Source: Pelomonas sp963422775 | GTDB taxonomy: Bacteria; Pseudomonadota; Gammaproteobacteria; Burkholderiales; Burkholderiaceae_C | Length of the DNA stretch: 64,000 nucleotides | Direction of reading: 5' to 3' | Assembly (NCBI GenBank): GCA_963422775.4 | Contig: CAUJSJ030000062.1 | Coordinates: 1 to 64,000 of the forward strand | In this document: positions 51,354-59,472 of the stretch, in pieces | Layout: each line of letters begins with the position of its first letter | Numbering within the stretch: position 1 is the first letter of the stretch | Made by a program: the position numbers and the translations under genes | The notes under the pieces: model-generated | Told to the model about the DNA's origin: nothing | Database searches by the model: none | Seen by the model: the letters and a program-made list of their open reading frames with translations, nothing else

Positions 51354-52112
51354 ATGGATGATTTTTATACGGAAGTGCCACGCGAATTGATCGCCACGGC
51401 GCGCGATTACGCTGCGGGAGAGATGTTTCCCGAGCATCAACATGCGCGCGGGCAATTCGCCTATGCGGCGCGCGGCGTCATCAGCGTGCACACGCCGCAC
51501 GGCAACTGGCTGGTGCCGCCGCAACGCGCCTGCTGGGTCCCGGCCCAGCTATCCCACGGCATGCGCATGCATGGTGGCGTGAGCATGCACAACGTGTTTA
51601 TCGCCCCAGACGCCATCATCAGGATGGGCTTGCCATCCGATTGCCAGGTGCTCGATGCCTCGCCGCTGCTGCGCCAGCTGCTGGCCGAGGCCGTGACGGT
51701 GGCGGCCTTGTATGCGGAAGAATCGCGCGCCGGGCGATTGATGGCCTTGCTGCTCGATGAGATTGCCGCTGCCAGGCCCCTGCCCCTGAGCGCGCCCCTG
51801 CCCCAGGACGCCAGGCTGGCGCGCCTGTGCACGCAACTCTTGCAGCAACCCAGCCTGGACAGCAGCCTCGATGCGATGGCGGCACAGGCGGGCATGAGCC
51901 GGCGCACCTTTACGCGCCAGTTCCGCGCCCAGACCGGGCTGGGCTTTGCCCAATGGCGCCAGCAAGCGTGTTTGCTGGCGGCCATCACGCGACTGGCCGA
52001 GGGGCAAACCGTCACCCGGGTCGCGCTGGACCTCGGTTATGCCAGCCCCAGCGCCTTCACGGCCGCCTTCCGCCGCGTGCTGGGCCAGGCGCCCAGCGAC
52101 TATCTGGACTAG
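51354..52112 (+). CDS. AraC-family transcriptional regulator
   Basis: 252 residues. An N-terminal cupin sensor (PEHQHARGQFAYAARGVISV, WVPAQLSHGMRM) precedes a C-terminal AraC DNA-binding domain (SLDAMAAQAGMSRRTFTRQFRAQTG and VTRVALDLGYASPSAFTAAFRRVLG). The cupin His residues may bind metal or ligand. Divergent from the hydrolase at 50504-51268. Its 3' end overlaps the convergent acetyltransferase gene by 4 bases. Confidence 0.88.
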   Translation: MDDFYTEVPRELIATARDYAAGEMFPEHQHARGQFAYAARGVISVHTPHGNWLVPPQRACWVPAQLSHGMRMHGGVSMHNVFIAPDAIIRMGLPSDCQVLDASPLLRQLLAEAVTVAALYAEESRAGRLMALLLDEIAAARPLPLSAPLPQDARLARLCTQLLQQPSLDSSLDAMAAQAGMSRRTFTRQFRAQTGLGFAQWRQQACLLAAITRLAEGQTVTRVALDLGYASPSAFTAAFRRVLGQAPSDYLD

Positions 52113-52750
52113 GAAATGATGGCGGCGATGCGCTGCGACAGCGCCTGCGCCAGTTTCTGCACATGGTAGCCATCGACAAAGCCATGGTGCGCCTGCGCGG
52201 AAAACGGCACCCGCATGCGGCCGTCTTCCTGCGCGGGGCCGAACTTGCCCCAGGTAAAGGTCGGGATATCGGCGTCGCGGTGGCGGTCGATCGGGTGCTC
52301 GATGGCCGCCAGCTCCAGCCATGGCAGGCAGGTGATGAAGATATTGTTGCGCTGCTCGCGCTCACTCTCTCCCTCGCCCGTATTGATCAGCGCGGAACTG
52401 GCTTCGGCGAGGCGTTTCGCTTCCAGGCTGCGTTCGATGAACAGGTCAAGCTGGTCCGTCATCGTGAAACGCGTGTAGTTGAGGTTCTCGTCGCCGTTGA
52501 TGACGGTGTAGGACGCGGGGAAATCGTCGATCCTGATCACTTCGCCTTGGTAGATGCGATACATGAAGTTGTCGATCTCCCTGACCGTATTGAGCAGGCA
52601 AAACAGGAAGAAGTGAAACACGGGAATCTGCCGCGCCTTGCAGTACGGCCGGAAGTCCGGCACGTCGAGCTGGAAATTGATGTTGACGAGAGGATTGTCA
52701 AACGCGCGGAACAAGTCGTAGCGGTCGCGCCGCTTTTCAAAATTTTTCAT
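52109..52750 (-). CDS. CAT-family acetyltransferase (chloramphenicol acetyltransferase-like)
   Basis: 213 residues from ATG 52750. The catalytic motif HHGFVDGYH matches the HHxxxDG signature of type A chloramphenicol acetyltransferases, and FDNPLVNINFQLDV, YTRFTMTDQL and FTWGKF segments fit the trimeric CAT fold and length. It would acetylate chloramphenicol or a natural hydroxyl substrate. The gene looks chromosomal and native in composition, so resistance is not proven. It lies 37 bases after the DUF5071 gene on the same strand. Confidence 0.82.
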   Translation of the reverse strand: MKNFEKRRDRYDLFRAFDNPLVNINFQLDVPDFRPYCKARQIPVFHFFLFCLLNTVREIDNFMYRIYQGEVIRIDDFPASYTVINGDENLNYTRFTMTDQLDLFIERSLEAKRLAEASSALINTGEGESEREQRNNIFITCLPWLELAAIEHPIDRHRDADIPTFTWGKFGPAQEDGRMRVPFSAQAHHGFVDGYHVQKLAQALSQRIAAIIS

Positions 52751-52787
52751 GCGGCGAGTGTAGACGATGGGGGTACTGGCGGGCAAG

Positions 52788-53177
52788 TCATGCCGCACCG
52801 GCAGCGCTGCGCGCCAAAATTTCCAGGGCCACCTCGGCCACGCCTTCTTCCAGCTCGCCAGCCGTTGGCGCCAGGGCGAAGCGGGTCAATTCACCGTCCA
52901 CGGCGCTAGCCAGCCCGGGGGAATGGCTCACGATGCCCAGCAGAACAACATATTTCCATTGCTCATCGTCACTGGCCAGCACCGTCTTGAGATACGGAGC
53001 CAGGCGTGGGCCGATGCTGGCCAGAAAAGGCAGGAGGATGGCGGCCACGGGCCAGTTCGCATCCTGCACCCACTCGAGGATCTGCGGCATGGCGGGACGG
53101 ATTTCCTCCCATGGCAAGGCGGTCAGGGCTTGCGCGTTCTGCGTATCGTGTTTATCGCGCGGCAATGGCAGACTCAT
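52788..53177 (-). CDS. DUF5071-domain protein
   Basis: 129 residues from ATG 53177. The sequence LPRDKHDTQNAQALTALPWEEIRPAMPQILEWVQDANWPVA is the DUF5071 signature; the rest is HEAT-like helices (ILLPFLASIGPRLAPYLKTVL). Function unknown; a protein-binding role is suggested by the fold type. An earlier ATG at 53207 would overlap the MFS gene but adds only a poor extension. Sits between the MFS and CAT-like genes in a likely operon. Confidence 0.8.
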   Translation of the reverse strand: MSLPLPRDKHDTQNAQALTALPWEEIRPAMPQILEWVQDANWPVAAILLPFLASIGPRLAPYLKTVLASDDEQWKYVVLLGIVSHSPGLASAVDGELTRFALAPTAGELEEGVAEVALEILARSAAGAA

Positions 53178-53190
53178 GCGAGGTATCCTG

Positions 53191-54411
53191 TCATGCGGCG
53201 CCGCCATGCGCCAGGCCCCGCTGCACCTTCCACGCCAACGGCAAGGTCAGCAGCAATACGGCCGCCAGCACCAGCAAGGCTGTGTGCACGCTGGTATGGT
53301 CGCCCAGCGCGCCGAACAGCACGGGCGACAGCGCACCGCCGCCGATGCTGCCCGTGTAGAACAGGGCGAAAGCATGCTCGCGCTTGCCGGGCTCGGCCAG
53401 CTCCGGCACCGCGCCGTACAGCACGGACGAAGTGCCGTTCAGCGCCAGTCCCAGCAGGGGCAGCATGGCCATCACGCCGGCCAGCGGCAGCCACAGGGCC
53501 GCGACAATCAGCACGGACGTCATCGATTCCGTCAGCCACACGGTCTTCATCATGCCGATGCGCGCGCCCAGGTAGCCGCACAGCAGCTTGCCGAAGGCGC
53601 CGCCCACGAACAGCAGCGATAGCGCCACGCCGATGCCGGCCGTGCCCGCGCCCTTACTTTTCAGCAAGAATGGCAAAAAGGTGAGAAAACCCATGCGCAC
53701 GGCGCTGTCCAGCGTGCCCGTGGCCAGTAGCGCACGAAAGCTTGCTTTGGAGCCGCTGCCAGTGATGGGTTTGACCGCTGTCTTCTGGCTGGCCTGGATG
53801 TCTCCCGGTTTCGGCAGCAGCCACCACAGCAAGCCGGCCGCCGCCAGGCCCAGCAGTCCAAGCAGCGAGACGCTGGCTTGCCAGCTGCACACCAGCAACA
53901 GCAAGCCCACCAGGGCCGGAATCAGGGTCTTGCCGATATCGCCGGCAAAATTGTAGTGCGACAACGCTTCCTTCACGCCGCCGCCCGCCTCGTGCGTGTC
54001 GGTGACGATGGACGAGGCCAGCGGATGCTGGGTACTGGCGCCCAGGCCGCCCAGCAGCAGGGCCACCAGCAGCACGGCCAGGCCGCCCGCCTGCCCGGCG
54101 ATCAGGTAAGCCACGCCGGCCAGGGCCGTGCCGCCCACCAGCATGCGTTCGCGTCCCCAGCGCCTGGCCATGCGGCTGGCCAGCAACTGGAAACCGGCCA
54201 TCATGCCCGAGTAGGAACCGCGCAACAGGCCCACCATGGCGTAACTGATGGCAAACTGCGCCTGCCAGATGGGTAGCAGCACATAGATCACGTCCGTCAA
54301 GCCGTCATGCACGGCATGCGCGCTGCAGGCGGCGAACAGCGAGCGGCGGCGCAGGGATTTGTCGGAATCAGGGGAAACGGCAGGAAGCGCGGCGACGGAA
54401 GGTTCGGTCAT
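53191..54411 (-). CDS. MFS transporter, fosmidomycin-resistance (FSR)-like
   Basis: 406 residues with about twelve membrane helices. The N-terminal AACSAHAVHDGLTDVIYVLLPIWQ, with His-Asp in the first helix, is typical of FSR-type drug exporters. GLGASTQHPLASSIV is the matching loop in helix 4. These carriers pump out small drugs or sugar phosphonates. First gene of a probable operon with DUF5071 and the CAT-like acetyltransferase, a pairing that could fit drug handling. Substrate unknown. Confidence 0.83.
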   Translation of the reverse strand: MTEPSVAALPAVSPDSDKSLRRRSLFAACSAHAVHDGLTDVIYVLLPIWQAQFAISYAMVGLLRGSYSGMMAGFQLLASRMARRWGRERMLVGGTALAGVAYLIAGQAGGLAVLLVALLLGGLGASTQHPLASSIVTDTHEAGGGVKEALSHYNFAGDIGKTLIPALVGLLLLVCSWQASVSLLGLLGLAAAGLLWWLLPKPGDIQASQKTAVKPITGSGSKASFRALLATGTLDSAVRMGFLTFLPFLLKSKGAGTAGIGVALSLLFVGGAFGKLLCGYLGARIGMMKTVWLTESMTSVLIVAALWLPLAGVMAMLPLLGLALNGTSSVLYGAVPELAEPGKREHAFALFYTGSIGGGALSPVLFGALGDHTSVHTALLVLAAVLLLTLPLAWKVQRGLAHGGAA

Positions 54412-54487
54412 GACTGTGCATGCAAGAAATCAGGAGGCGACCAGCTTACTACAAATTGCGTTGGCATCTCGGTCGCCTTGTTTCCCC

Positions 54488-55513
54488 TTACAGGCGCGCC
54501 AGCTTGCGCTGCCGCATCAGGCCAAGCAGGGCAAGGCCGGCCACCAGCATGGCGTAGCTGGACGGTTCCGGCACTGCCGGTATGTCGATGCTGCGAACAG
54601 CGGTACCGTCCACGATATCGAAACCGCTGCCTATGCCGCTGCAGCCCTTGCCGCCGATGCGCGCGCCGTCGCCCGTCGACACATACGATGTGGCGGAAAA
54701 GAGCCCGCCGCAGGCGCTACCCACGCCCGTCACGCTGGTGCCCGCGCCGACGCTGACGTAATTCTTTGCCAGGACGGTGCCGATGAACTCCCCGCTGGCA
54801 CCCAGGCTCGTGTAGCCGCCACTGTTCCAGATGACGCTATTGCTGGCATCGGCATTGATCAAGACAATTTTCATGGCCGCGCCCGTGACCAGGTAATCGT
54901 CGATATTGAACACCCAGGATTGATTGGAGCGGTTCTGTCCGTCCAGGGTCAGCGTGATCCCGGCCGTGGTCGACAGATTGGCCGCCGAAAACACGCCCGG
55001 ATACAGCGTGGTGTCGAGCGTCATGGTCGTGCCCAGGGCGGTCCCCCGCCCCATGTTCTTCAATGCGGCCTGCGCGGCGCCGACCTGCTGCGCATCGCTC
55101 CGCACGTTCGCCGGCAGCGCGAAAAGCGTGCCTGCACCATGGGTGGTGCTGCTGGCGGACAAGGTGACCGCGCCCAGCGCCGCCACCTTGCCGGCCACGC
55201 TGGCATTCGCACCGACGGTGGCGGCGCCGCCACTGAGCATATTGCCGCTCACGCTGGCATTGGCGCCGATGGTGGATGCGCCCAGGGAAAGCAGATTGCC
55301 GCTGAGCAGCGACGCGGCGCCCATGGTGGCGACATCGCCCGAGACGATATCGCCCGTGACGGTCGAGTTGGCGCCGGTGGTCGCATAGGTGAGCGCAAAC
55401 ACGGAAGAACCGGCTAGCGACTGGCCAAACAGGGGCACGACTTCGGCATGGACTTGCGCGGCAGTGCAGGCCAGCGTGACGAACAGCGCCAGTGTCGATG
55501 GAGGCAATTTCAT
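54488..55513 (-). CDS. DUF3494 ice-binding-like protein with PEP-CTERM anchor
   Basis: 341 residues from ATG 55513, with a signal peptide cut near VHA-EV. After GQSLAGSSVFAL, a stretch of about 80 residues (about 45-125) shows short repeated units such as TVTGDIVSGDVATMGAASLL and IGANASVSGNMLSGGAATVG, which suggest a beta-solenoid. NQSWVFNIDDYLVTGAAMKI is the typical DUF3494 core. The C terminus is a PEP-CTERM signal (VPEPSSYAML, membrane helix, RQRK), handled by an exosortase encoded elsewhere. A role in ice or surface adhesion is inferred. Confidence 0.85.
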   Translation of the reverse strand: MKLPPSTLALFVTLACTAAQVHAEVVPLFGQSLAGSSVFALTYATTGANSTVTGDIVSGDVATMGAASLLSGNLLSLGASTIGANASVSGNMLSGGAATVGANASVAGKVAALGAVTLSASSTTHGAGTLFALPANVRSDAQQVGAAQAALKNMGRGTALGTTMTLDTTLYPGVFSAANLSTTAGITLTLDGQNRSNQSWVFNIDDYLVTGAAMKIVLINADASNSVIWNSGGYTSLGASGEFIGTVLAKNYVSVGAGTSVTGVGSACGGLFSATSYVSTGDGARIGGKGCSGIGSGFDIVDGTAVRSIDIPAVPEPSSYAMLVAGLALLGLMRQRKLARL

Positions 55514-55996
55514 GGGTTTCTTTTTGCGCAGCTTGCGCATGAATGGAGTGACGTGCATATCCGTGCAGATCCCGGGCCATCATGGCCAACTTGAGAATGC
55601 ACGGTCGTTTCGCGACAAGCGGCAGGCAACAGAGGTGAAACACCTGAAACGATATCGTCGAATGCAGCAAGCGAGTACGACTGCATGTCAGTGCAGGTAG
55701 GCGGGGACGTGCCGCAGGGGGATGGGCGGCGGGCGGTCTGCTGTTCCGATGGGCGGGTCACGCTGACAACGTGACGCATCGGAACTGGTAAATTGCTTAG
55801 GGAAAATAGTACAGCGGCTATCGGCGATTAGCCAGTCAATTATTACTATGAGGAAATTTGTATTATTTTCTGTCTCATTTCTCCCCTGGCACATCCTTCC
55901 CCTGTTTTGGCGCGCCATAAATATCGCGCCACTGGCGCCATGCCGTGGTATAAATGCCTATACACCTTGTACCTTTTATCAGAGGCCAGCACGACC
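55514..55996. other. Intergenic region, 483 bases
   Basis: A long divergent spacer between the PEP-CTERM gene and the EAL gene. The middle (about 55780-55880) is distinctly AT-rich and probably holds promoters. One small dyad GTCACG/CGTGAC lies at 55757-55775. Open frames here have no ribosome site or recognisable protein, so I see no gene. Confidence 0.5.
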
Positions 55997-56776
55997 ATGA
56001 CGTCCTCCAGCGACACCCCGGGCCAGACCGGGAAAAAGGCAGGCTGCAGCCAGTGCCAGCAAGCCGCGCCACTGGGCTTCGATTTCACGTTTGCCTATCA
56101 ACCGATCGTCGACCTGTCCACGCGCTCGATCTTTGGCCATGAAGCGCTGGTGCGCGGTCCCAACGGCGAATCGGCTTACTCGGTCTTGTCGCAGGTGAAT
56201 GACGAAAACCGCTATGTGTTCGACCAGGCCTGCCGCGTGCGCGCCATCGAGGGCGCCGCCCGGCTGGGCATCGAGGAATATCTGTCCATCAATTTCCTGC
56301 CGAATGCCGTGTACCGCCCCGAAGCGTGCATCCAGACCACTTTAGCTGCGGCGCGCAAATACAATTTCCCCATCCGCCGCATTATCTTCGAGGTGACCGA
56401 GGGCGAAGAAGTGCGCGACCGGCCCCACCTCGTCAACATTTTTCATGAGTATCGCCGCTTCGGCTTCCAGACGGCGATCGACGATTTCGGTGCCGGCTAC
56501 GCGGGACTGACCCTGCTGGCGGAATATCAGCCGCACATCATCAAGATCGACATGGAACTGGTGCGCGGCATCGAGGCCAGCGTCCCAAGGCAGGCGATCG
56601 TCAGGGGCATCGTCGCCATTTGCAAGGAACTCAATATTCAAGTCCTGGCGGAGGGCATCGAAACGGCCGCCGAACGCGATTGCCTGAGGGAGATGGGCAT
56701 CGACTTGATGCAGGGATATCTATTTTGCAAGCCTGCATTGATGGCCATCGGCGTGATCAATCCGGCAGCGTGGTGA
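55997..56776 (+). CDS. EAL-domain cyclic di-GMP phosphodiesterase
   Basis: 259 residues from ATG 55997; the frame is open further upstream, but a weak site and family length favour this start. The N terminus has a CSQC motif before the EAL domain, seen also in BLUF-EAL relatives. Catalytic residues look complete: EALVRG, SINFLPNAV, FEVTEGE, IDDFGAGYAG, IIKIDMELV, AEGIETAAE and LMQGYLFCKP. It should hydrolyse cyclic di-GMP to pGpG. No sensor domain is attached, so regulation is probably by expression or partners. Confidence 0.9.
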   Translation: MTSSSDTPGQTGKKAGCSQCQQAAPLGFDFTFAYQPIVDLSTRSIFGHEALVRGPNGESAYSVLSQVNDENRYVFDQACRVRAIEGAARLGIEEYLSINFLPNAVYRPEACIQTTLAAARKYNFPIRRIIFEVTEGEEVRDRPHLVNIFHEYRRFGFQTAIDDFGAGYAGLTLLAEYQPHIIKIDMELVRGIEASVPRQAIVRGIVAICKELNIQVLAEGIETAAERDCLREMGIDLMQGYLFCKPALMAIGVINPAAW

Positions 56777-56809
56777 GCGGCAGTCACCACGCCCCGATCT
56801 GCTCCGGCC

Positions 56810-57091
56810 TTACTTGCCCATCGCATCCTTTTTCATCTCGTCCTTTTTCATTTCATCCTTCTTCATCTCGTCCTTCTTCATGCCATCTTTAGCCATGTGA
56901 TCCTTCTTCATGTGCTTCTTGGCCATCGGCTTGTGCATGCCGTCCTTGTCCATCGCATCCTTGTGCATGGCGTCGGCCGAAGCGTCCTTGGCCATCGCGT
57001 CTTTCTTCATGGCATCCTGGGCAAACGCGGCGCCCGACATGAGGATGGCGGAAGCGAGGATGGCGGCGAAGGTGGTGATGGTGGTTTTCAT
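56810..57091 (-). CDS. Exported pentapeptide MxKDx repeat protein
   Basis: 93 residues. A signal peptide (cut near AFAQ-DA) is followed by about thirteen Met-Lys-Lys-Asp-type units (DAMKK, DGMHK, DEMKK) that fill the mature chain, almost only Met, Lys, Asp, Ala, His and Glu. This matches the MxKDx repeat family found in Burkholderiales. Met and His suggest binding of metals such as copper, or oxidant scavenging; that is inference. The last units are near-identical at DNA level, so copy number could vary. Confidence 0.9.
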   Translation of the reverse strand: MKTTITTFAAILASAILMSGAAFAQDAMKKDAMAKDASADAMHKDAMDKDGMHKPMAKKHMKKDHMAKDGMKKDEMKKDEMKKDEMKKDAMGK

Positions 57092-57172
57092 GATATGTCC
57101 TTGTCTCTGGGTTAAATGGGCAAGTGCCCGGTGTAAAAGCGACTACGGTGCTGCAGGTGTTACTAAAAATGT

Positions 57173-57943
57173 TCAGGAACCGCCGAACCAGTTATATCCC
57201 TGATTCTCCCAATACCCTCCCGGATACGTATTCGTGACAAAGATGGCCTGGATGTGCTTGGGATTCTTGTAGCCCAGCTTGGTCGGCATGCGCAGTTTCA
57301 TCGGGTAGCCGTATTTCGGCGGCAATTCCTCGCCGTCATAGGTCAAGGCCATGATGGTTTGCGGATGCAGGGCCGTGGCCATGTCGATGCTCGTAAAATA
57401 ATCGTCGGCGCACTGGAAGCCGATGTATTTGGCCGTCGTGTCGGCGCCCACGCGCTTGAGGAAGTGGGAAAACGGCACGCCGCCCCACTTGCCGATGGCG
57501 CTCCAGCCTTCCACGCAGATGTGGCGCGTGACCTGCGTTTCCTGTGGCAGGGCGCGCAACTGCGGCAAGGTCCACGGCTTCTTGTCGGCGATCAATCCGC
57601 TCAATTCCAGCCGCCAGGCGTCGCCATCGACCTCTTCCACCTCGTCCTCGCCGTAATACGCGTTGAAGGGAAACGGCCGCGTGATCATGGAATCGGGATA
57701 CGTGGGCGCCAGTTTATTCGGGTCAAACAGCCAGCCCTGCACCCGGTCATTCATGCGCGAGACGGCCATCAGCGCCGTTTCAATGCTGGACGGGTCGCTG
57801 GCGTTGCAGCCCGTCAGCAGCGACAAGCCACCCAGGGTCAAACTGCGCTGCAGGAACAGGCGGCGTGATGGCTGCTTGATCTGGCGCAAGGCGTCGGCCA
57901 GCATGGCCTGGCCCTGCTCCGGCACGATGATGGTTTTTTTCAT
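57173..57943 (-). CDS. Tat-exported molybdopterin oxidoreductase, MsrP/YedY-like
   Basis: 256 residues from ATG 57943. The N terminus holds a Tat signal (SRRLFLQRS) ending in lipobox LTGC, so it is probably a folded, lipid-anchored periplasmic enzyme. The sulfite-oxidase fold follows, with RHICVEGWSAIGKWGG containing the Mo-ligand Cys, and LPPKYGYPMKLRMP. E. coli MsrP repairs oxidised Met residues with the heme protein MsrQ. Here the partner is a b-type cytochrome of another family (57955). Last gene of a three-gene operon with a SigF-type promoter. Confidence 0.87.
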   Translation of the reverse strand: MKKTIIVPEQGQAMLADALRQIKQPSRRLFLQRSLTLGGLSLLTGCNASDPSSIETALMAVSRMNDRVQGWLFDPNKLAPTYPDSMITRPFPFNAYYGEDEVEEVDGDAWRLELSGLIADKKPWTLPQLRALPQETQVTRHICVEGWSAIGKWGGVPFSHFLKRVGADTTAKYIGFQCADDYFTSIDMATALHPQTIMALTYDGEELPPKYGYPMKLRMPTKLGYKNPKHIQAIFVTNTYPGGYWENQGYNWFGGS

Positions 57944-57954
57944 GATGGTCTCCT

Positions 57955-58560
57955 TTAACGTCCGCGCAGCATGGCGACCAGGGTGCGCGGCACCAGCGCC
58001 ACCATCAGCAGGTGCACGCCGACAAAGCCCGTCAGCAGCGCCATGGCGATGAAATGCACGCGGCGCGCGCTCTCGTAGCCGCCCAGCAGCTCGCGCAAGA
58101 GGGGAAACTGCACGGACTTCCACAGCACCAGGCCGGACAGCACCAGCACGATGCAGTCGAGCATGACGAACAAATAGGCGGCGCGCTGCACCATGTTGTA
58201 GCGGCGCGGGTCCGCATGGGCCAGCTTGCCCTTCAGCGCGGCGGCGACATCGGCCAGCAGCAGGCGCGGCGAGAGGGGAAAGAACTGGCGCCGCAGCCGT
58301 CCCGAGGCGATGTTAATCACCAGATACAGCAAACCATTCGCCACCAGCAGCCACATGGCGGCGAAATGCCATTGCAGGGCGCCGCCCAGCCAGCCGCCCA
58401 GGGTCAGGGCGCGCGGCAGCTCGAACGGGAAGAATGGCGCCGCGTTGTAGATGCGCCAGCCGCTGGTGACCAGTACCACCACGGCCACGGCATTGAGCCA
58501 GTGCGTCAGGCGCAGCCAGGCGGGGTGGATCACAGCGTTGGAAACAGTATGCGTATGCAT
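57955..58560 (-). CDS. Membrane cytochrome b561-type subunit
   Basis: 201 residues from ATG 58560, overlapping the DUF1223 stop as TGATG. Four main membrane helices carry four candidate heme His residues: WLRLTHWLNA, LQWHFAAMW, RRVHFIAMA and GVHLLMV. This is the di-heme cytochrome b pattern of hydrogenase and thiosulfate reductase subunits. It should pass electrons from quinol to the molybdopterin enzyme encoded 11 bases downstream. Confidence 0.87.
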   Translation of the reverse strand: MHTHTVSNAVIHPAWLRLTHWLNAVAVVVLVTSGWRIYNAAPFFPFELPRALTLGGWLGGALQWHFAAMWLLVANGLLYLVINIASGRLRRQFFPLSPRLLLADVAAALKGKLAHADPRRYNMVQRAAYLFVMLDCIVLVLSGLVLWKSVQFPLLRELLGGYESARRVHFIAMALLTGFVGVHLLMVALVPRTLVAMLRGR

Positions 58561-59342
58561 CACATCACTCCCTTCGCGCACGATGCCGTGCTGACGGCTT
58601 GCAGGATGGCGCTGCTGTCGGCCCGCTGCACGAAGGCCACCACTTGCAACTGCTCGGGGCGCCAACTGGCGGGCAGCTTGATTTCGCGGCGCAGCCGGGC
58701 GCGGCCTTGCGCCAGCACAACCGGCCCCAGCCACAGGCGCACGGCCGCATCGTGATGCAGGGTGGCGCCCCGGTTTTCGCCGCGCAGCACGGTCGAGACG
58801 ATGGCGCTTTCGCTGATGGCCACATACAGCTGGCCGCCCGTCTGCCCGTCCGGCGCGCGGGCATCGGCCTCAAGCAATAGTTTCCCTCCCTGCAGCGGCG
58901 TGGCGGACAGGCTGATGTTGACTGGTGCGGCGGTCGCGTTGATGCGGCGGATGGCGGCCGGCAGCTGCGTATCCCAGCTGCGCAATGCCGCGCCGCCGAC
59001 GAAAAACTGGGGCGTGTAAGCCACATGGCGCGGCTGATGGCGCAACAGCTCGGCCTGGCGGGCGTCGAATTGCGCCTGCGCCAGCGGGTCCGTCCAGCCG
59101 ATCTGGTCCCAGTACGTGACGTGCAGGGCCAGCGGCACGATCAGGCTGGCCGCGCCCGCCTCCTTGCGCAAGGCGCTCAGGCGCTGGTCTGCGGGCGGAC
59201 AGCTGGAGCAGCCTTCGCTGCTATACAGTTCCACCAGCGCCGCCGTCTGCGGCCCGCTTTGCACGGCGCAGCGCTGGCCCGCTGCCACGTTCATGCCCAG
59301 GACGGGAAGTAGAAGTATTGCAAGGCGGTGCTTGATGTCCAT
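58560..59342 (-). CDS. Exported DUF1223 thioredoxin-like protein
   Basis: 260 residues with a short signal peptide (cut near AAGQR). VELYSSEGCSSCPPADQRL is the DUF1223 signature; its CSSC pair sits where thioredoxins have CxxC. VTYWDQIGWTDP and YTPQFFVGG are also conserved. The function is unproven; redox or copper-linked roles are likely. First gene of the operon with the cytochrome b and molybdopterin genes. The leader contains an exact SigF-type promoter (59389-59414). Confidence 0.88.
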   Translation of the reverse strand: MDIKHRLAILLLPVLGMNVAAGQRCAVQSGPQTAALVELYSSEGCSSCPPADQRLSALRKEAGAASLIVPLALHVTYWDQIGWTDPLAQAQFDARQAELLRHQPRHVAYTPQFFVGGAALRSWDTQLPAAIRRINATAAPVNISLSATPLQGGKLLLEADARAPDGQTGGQLYVAISESAIVSTVLRGENRGATLHHDAAVRLWLGPVVLAQGRARLRREIKLPASWRPEQLQVVAFVQRADSSAILQAVSTASCAKGVM

Positions 59343-59388
59343 GGTCTTTCACCGGTATATTAAATTAAGAAACGTGCTTGCCTGTCAA

Positions 59389-59414
59389 TTCGCCGCAGCA
59401 TGCGGATTGGTTAC
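59389..59414 (-). promoter_or_regulatory. ECF SigF-type promoter for the DUF1223 operon
   Basis: On the minus strand GTAACC (59414-59409), a 16-base spacer and CGAA (59392-59389) match exactly the promoter described for Caulobacter SigF. It lies about 47 bases before the DUF1223 start. The adjacent sigma factor gene (59473) is the obvious reader. Confidence 0.72.
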
Positions 59415-59472
59415 AGCCACCATCAAATAATTTAAGATTTATTTTTTTCAACGCCTGTCACCAAAGGCCTGC

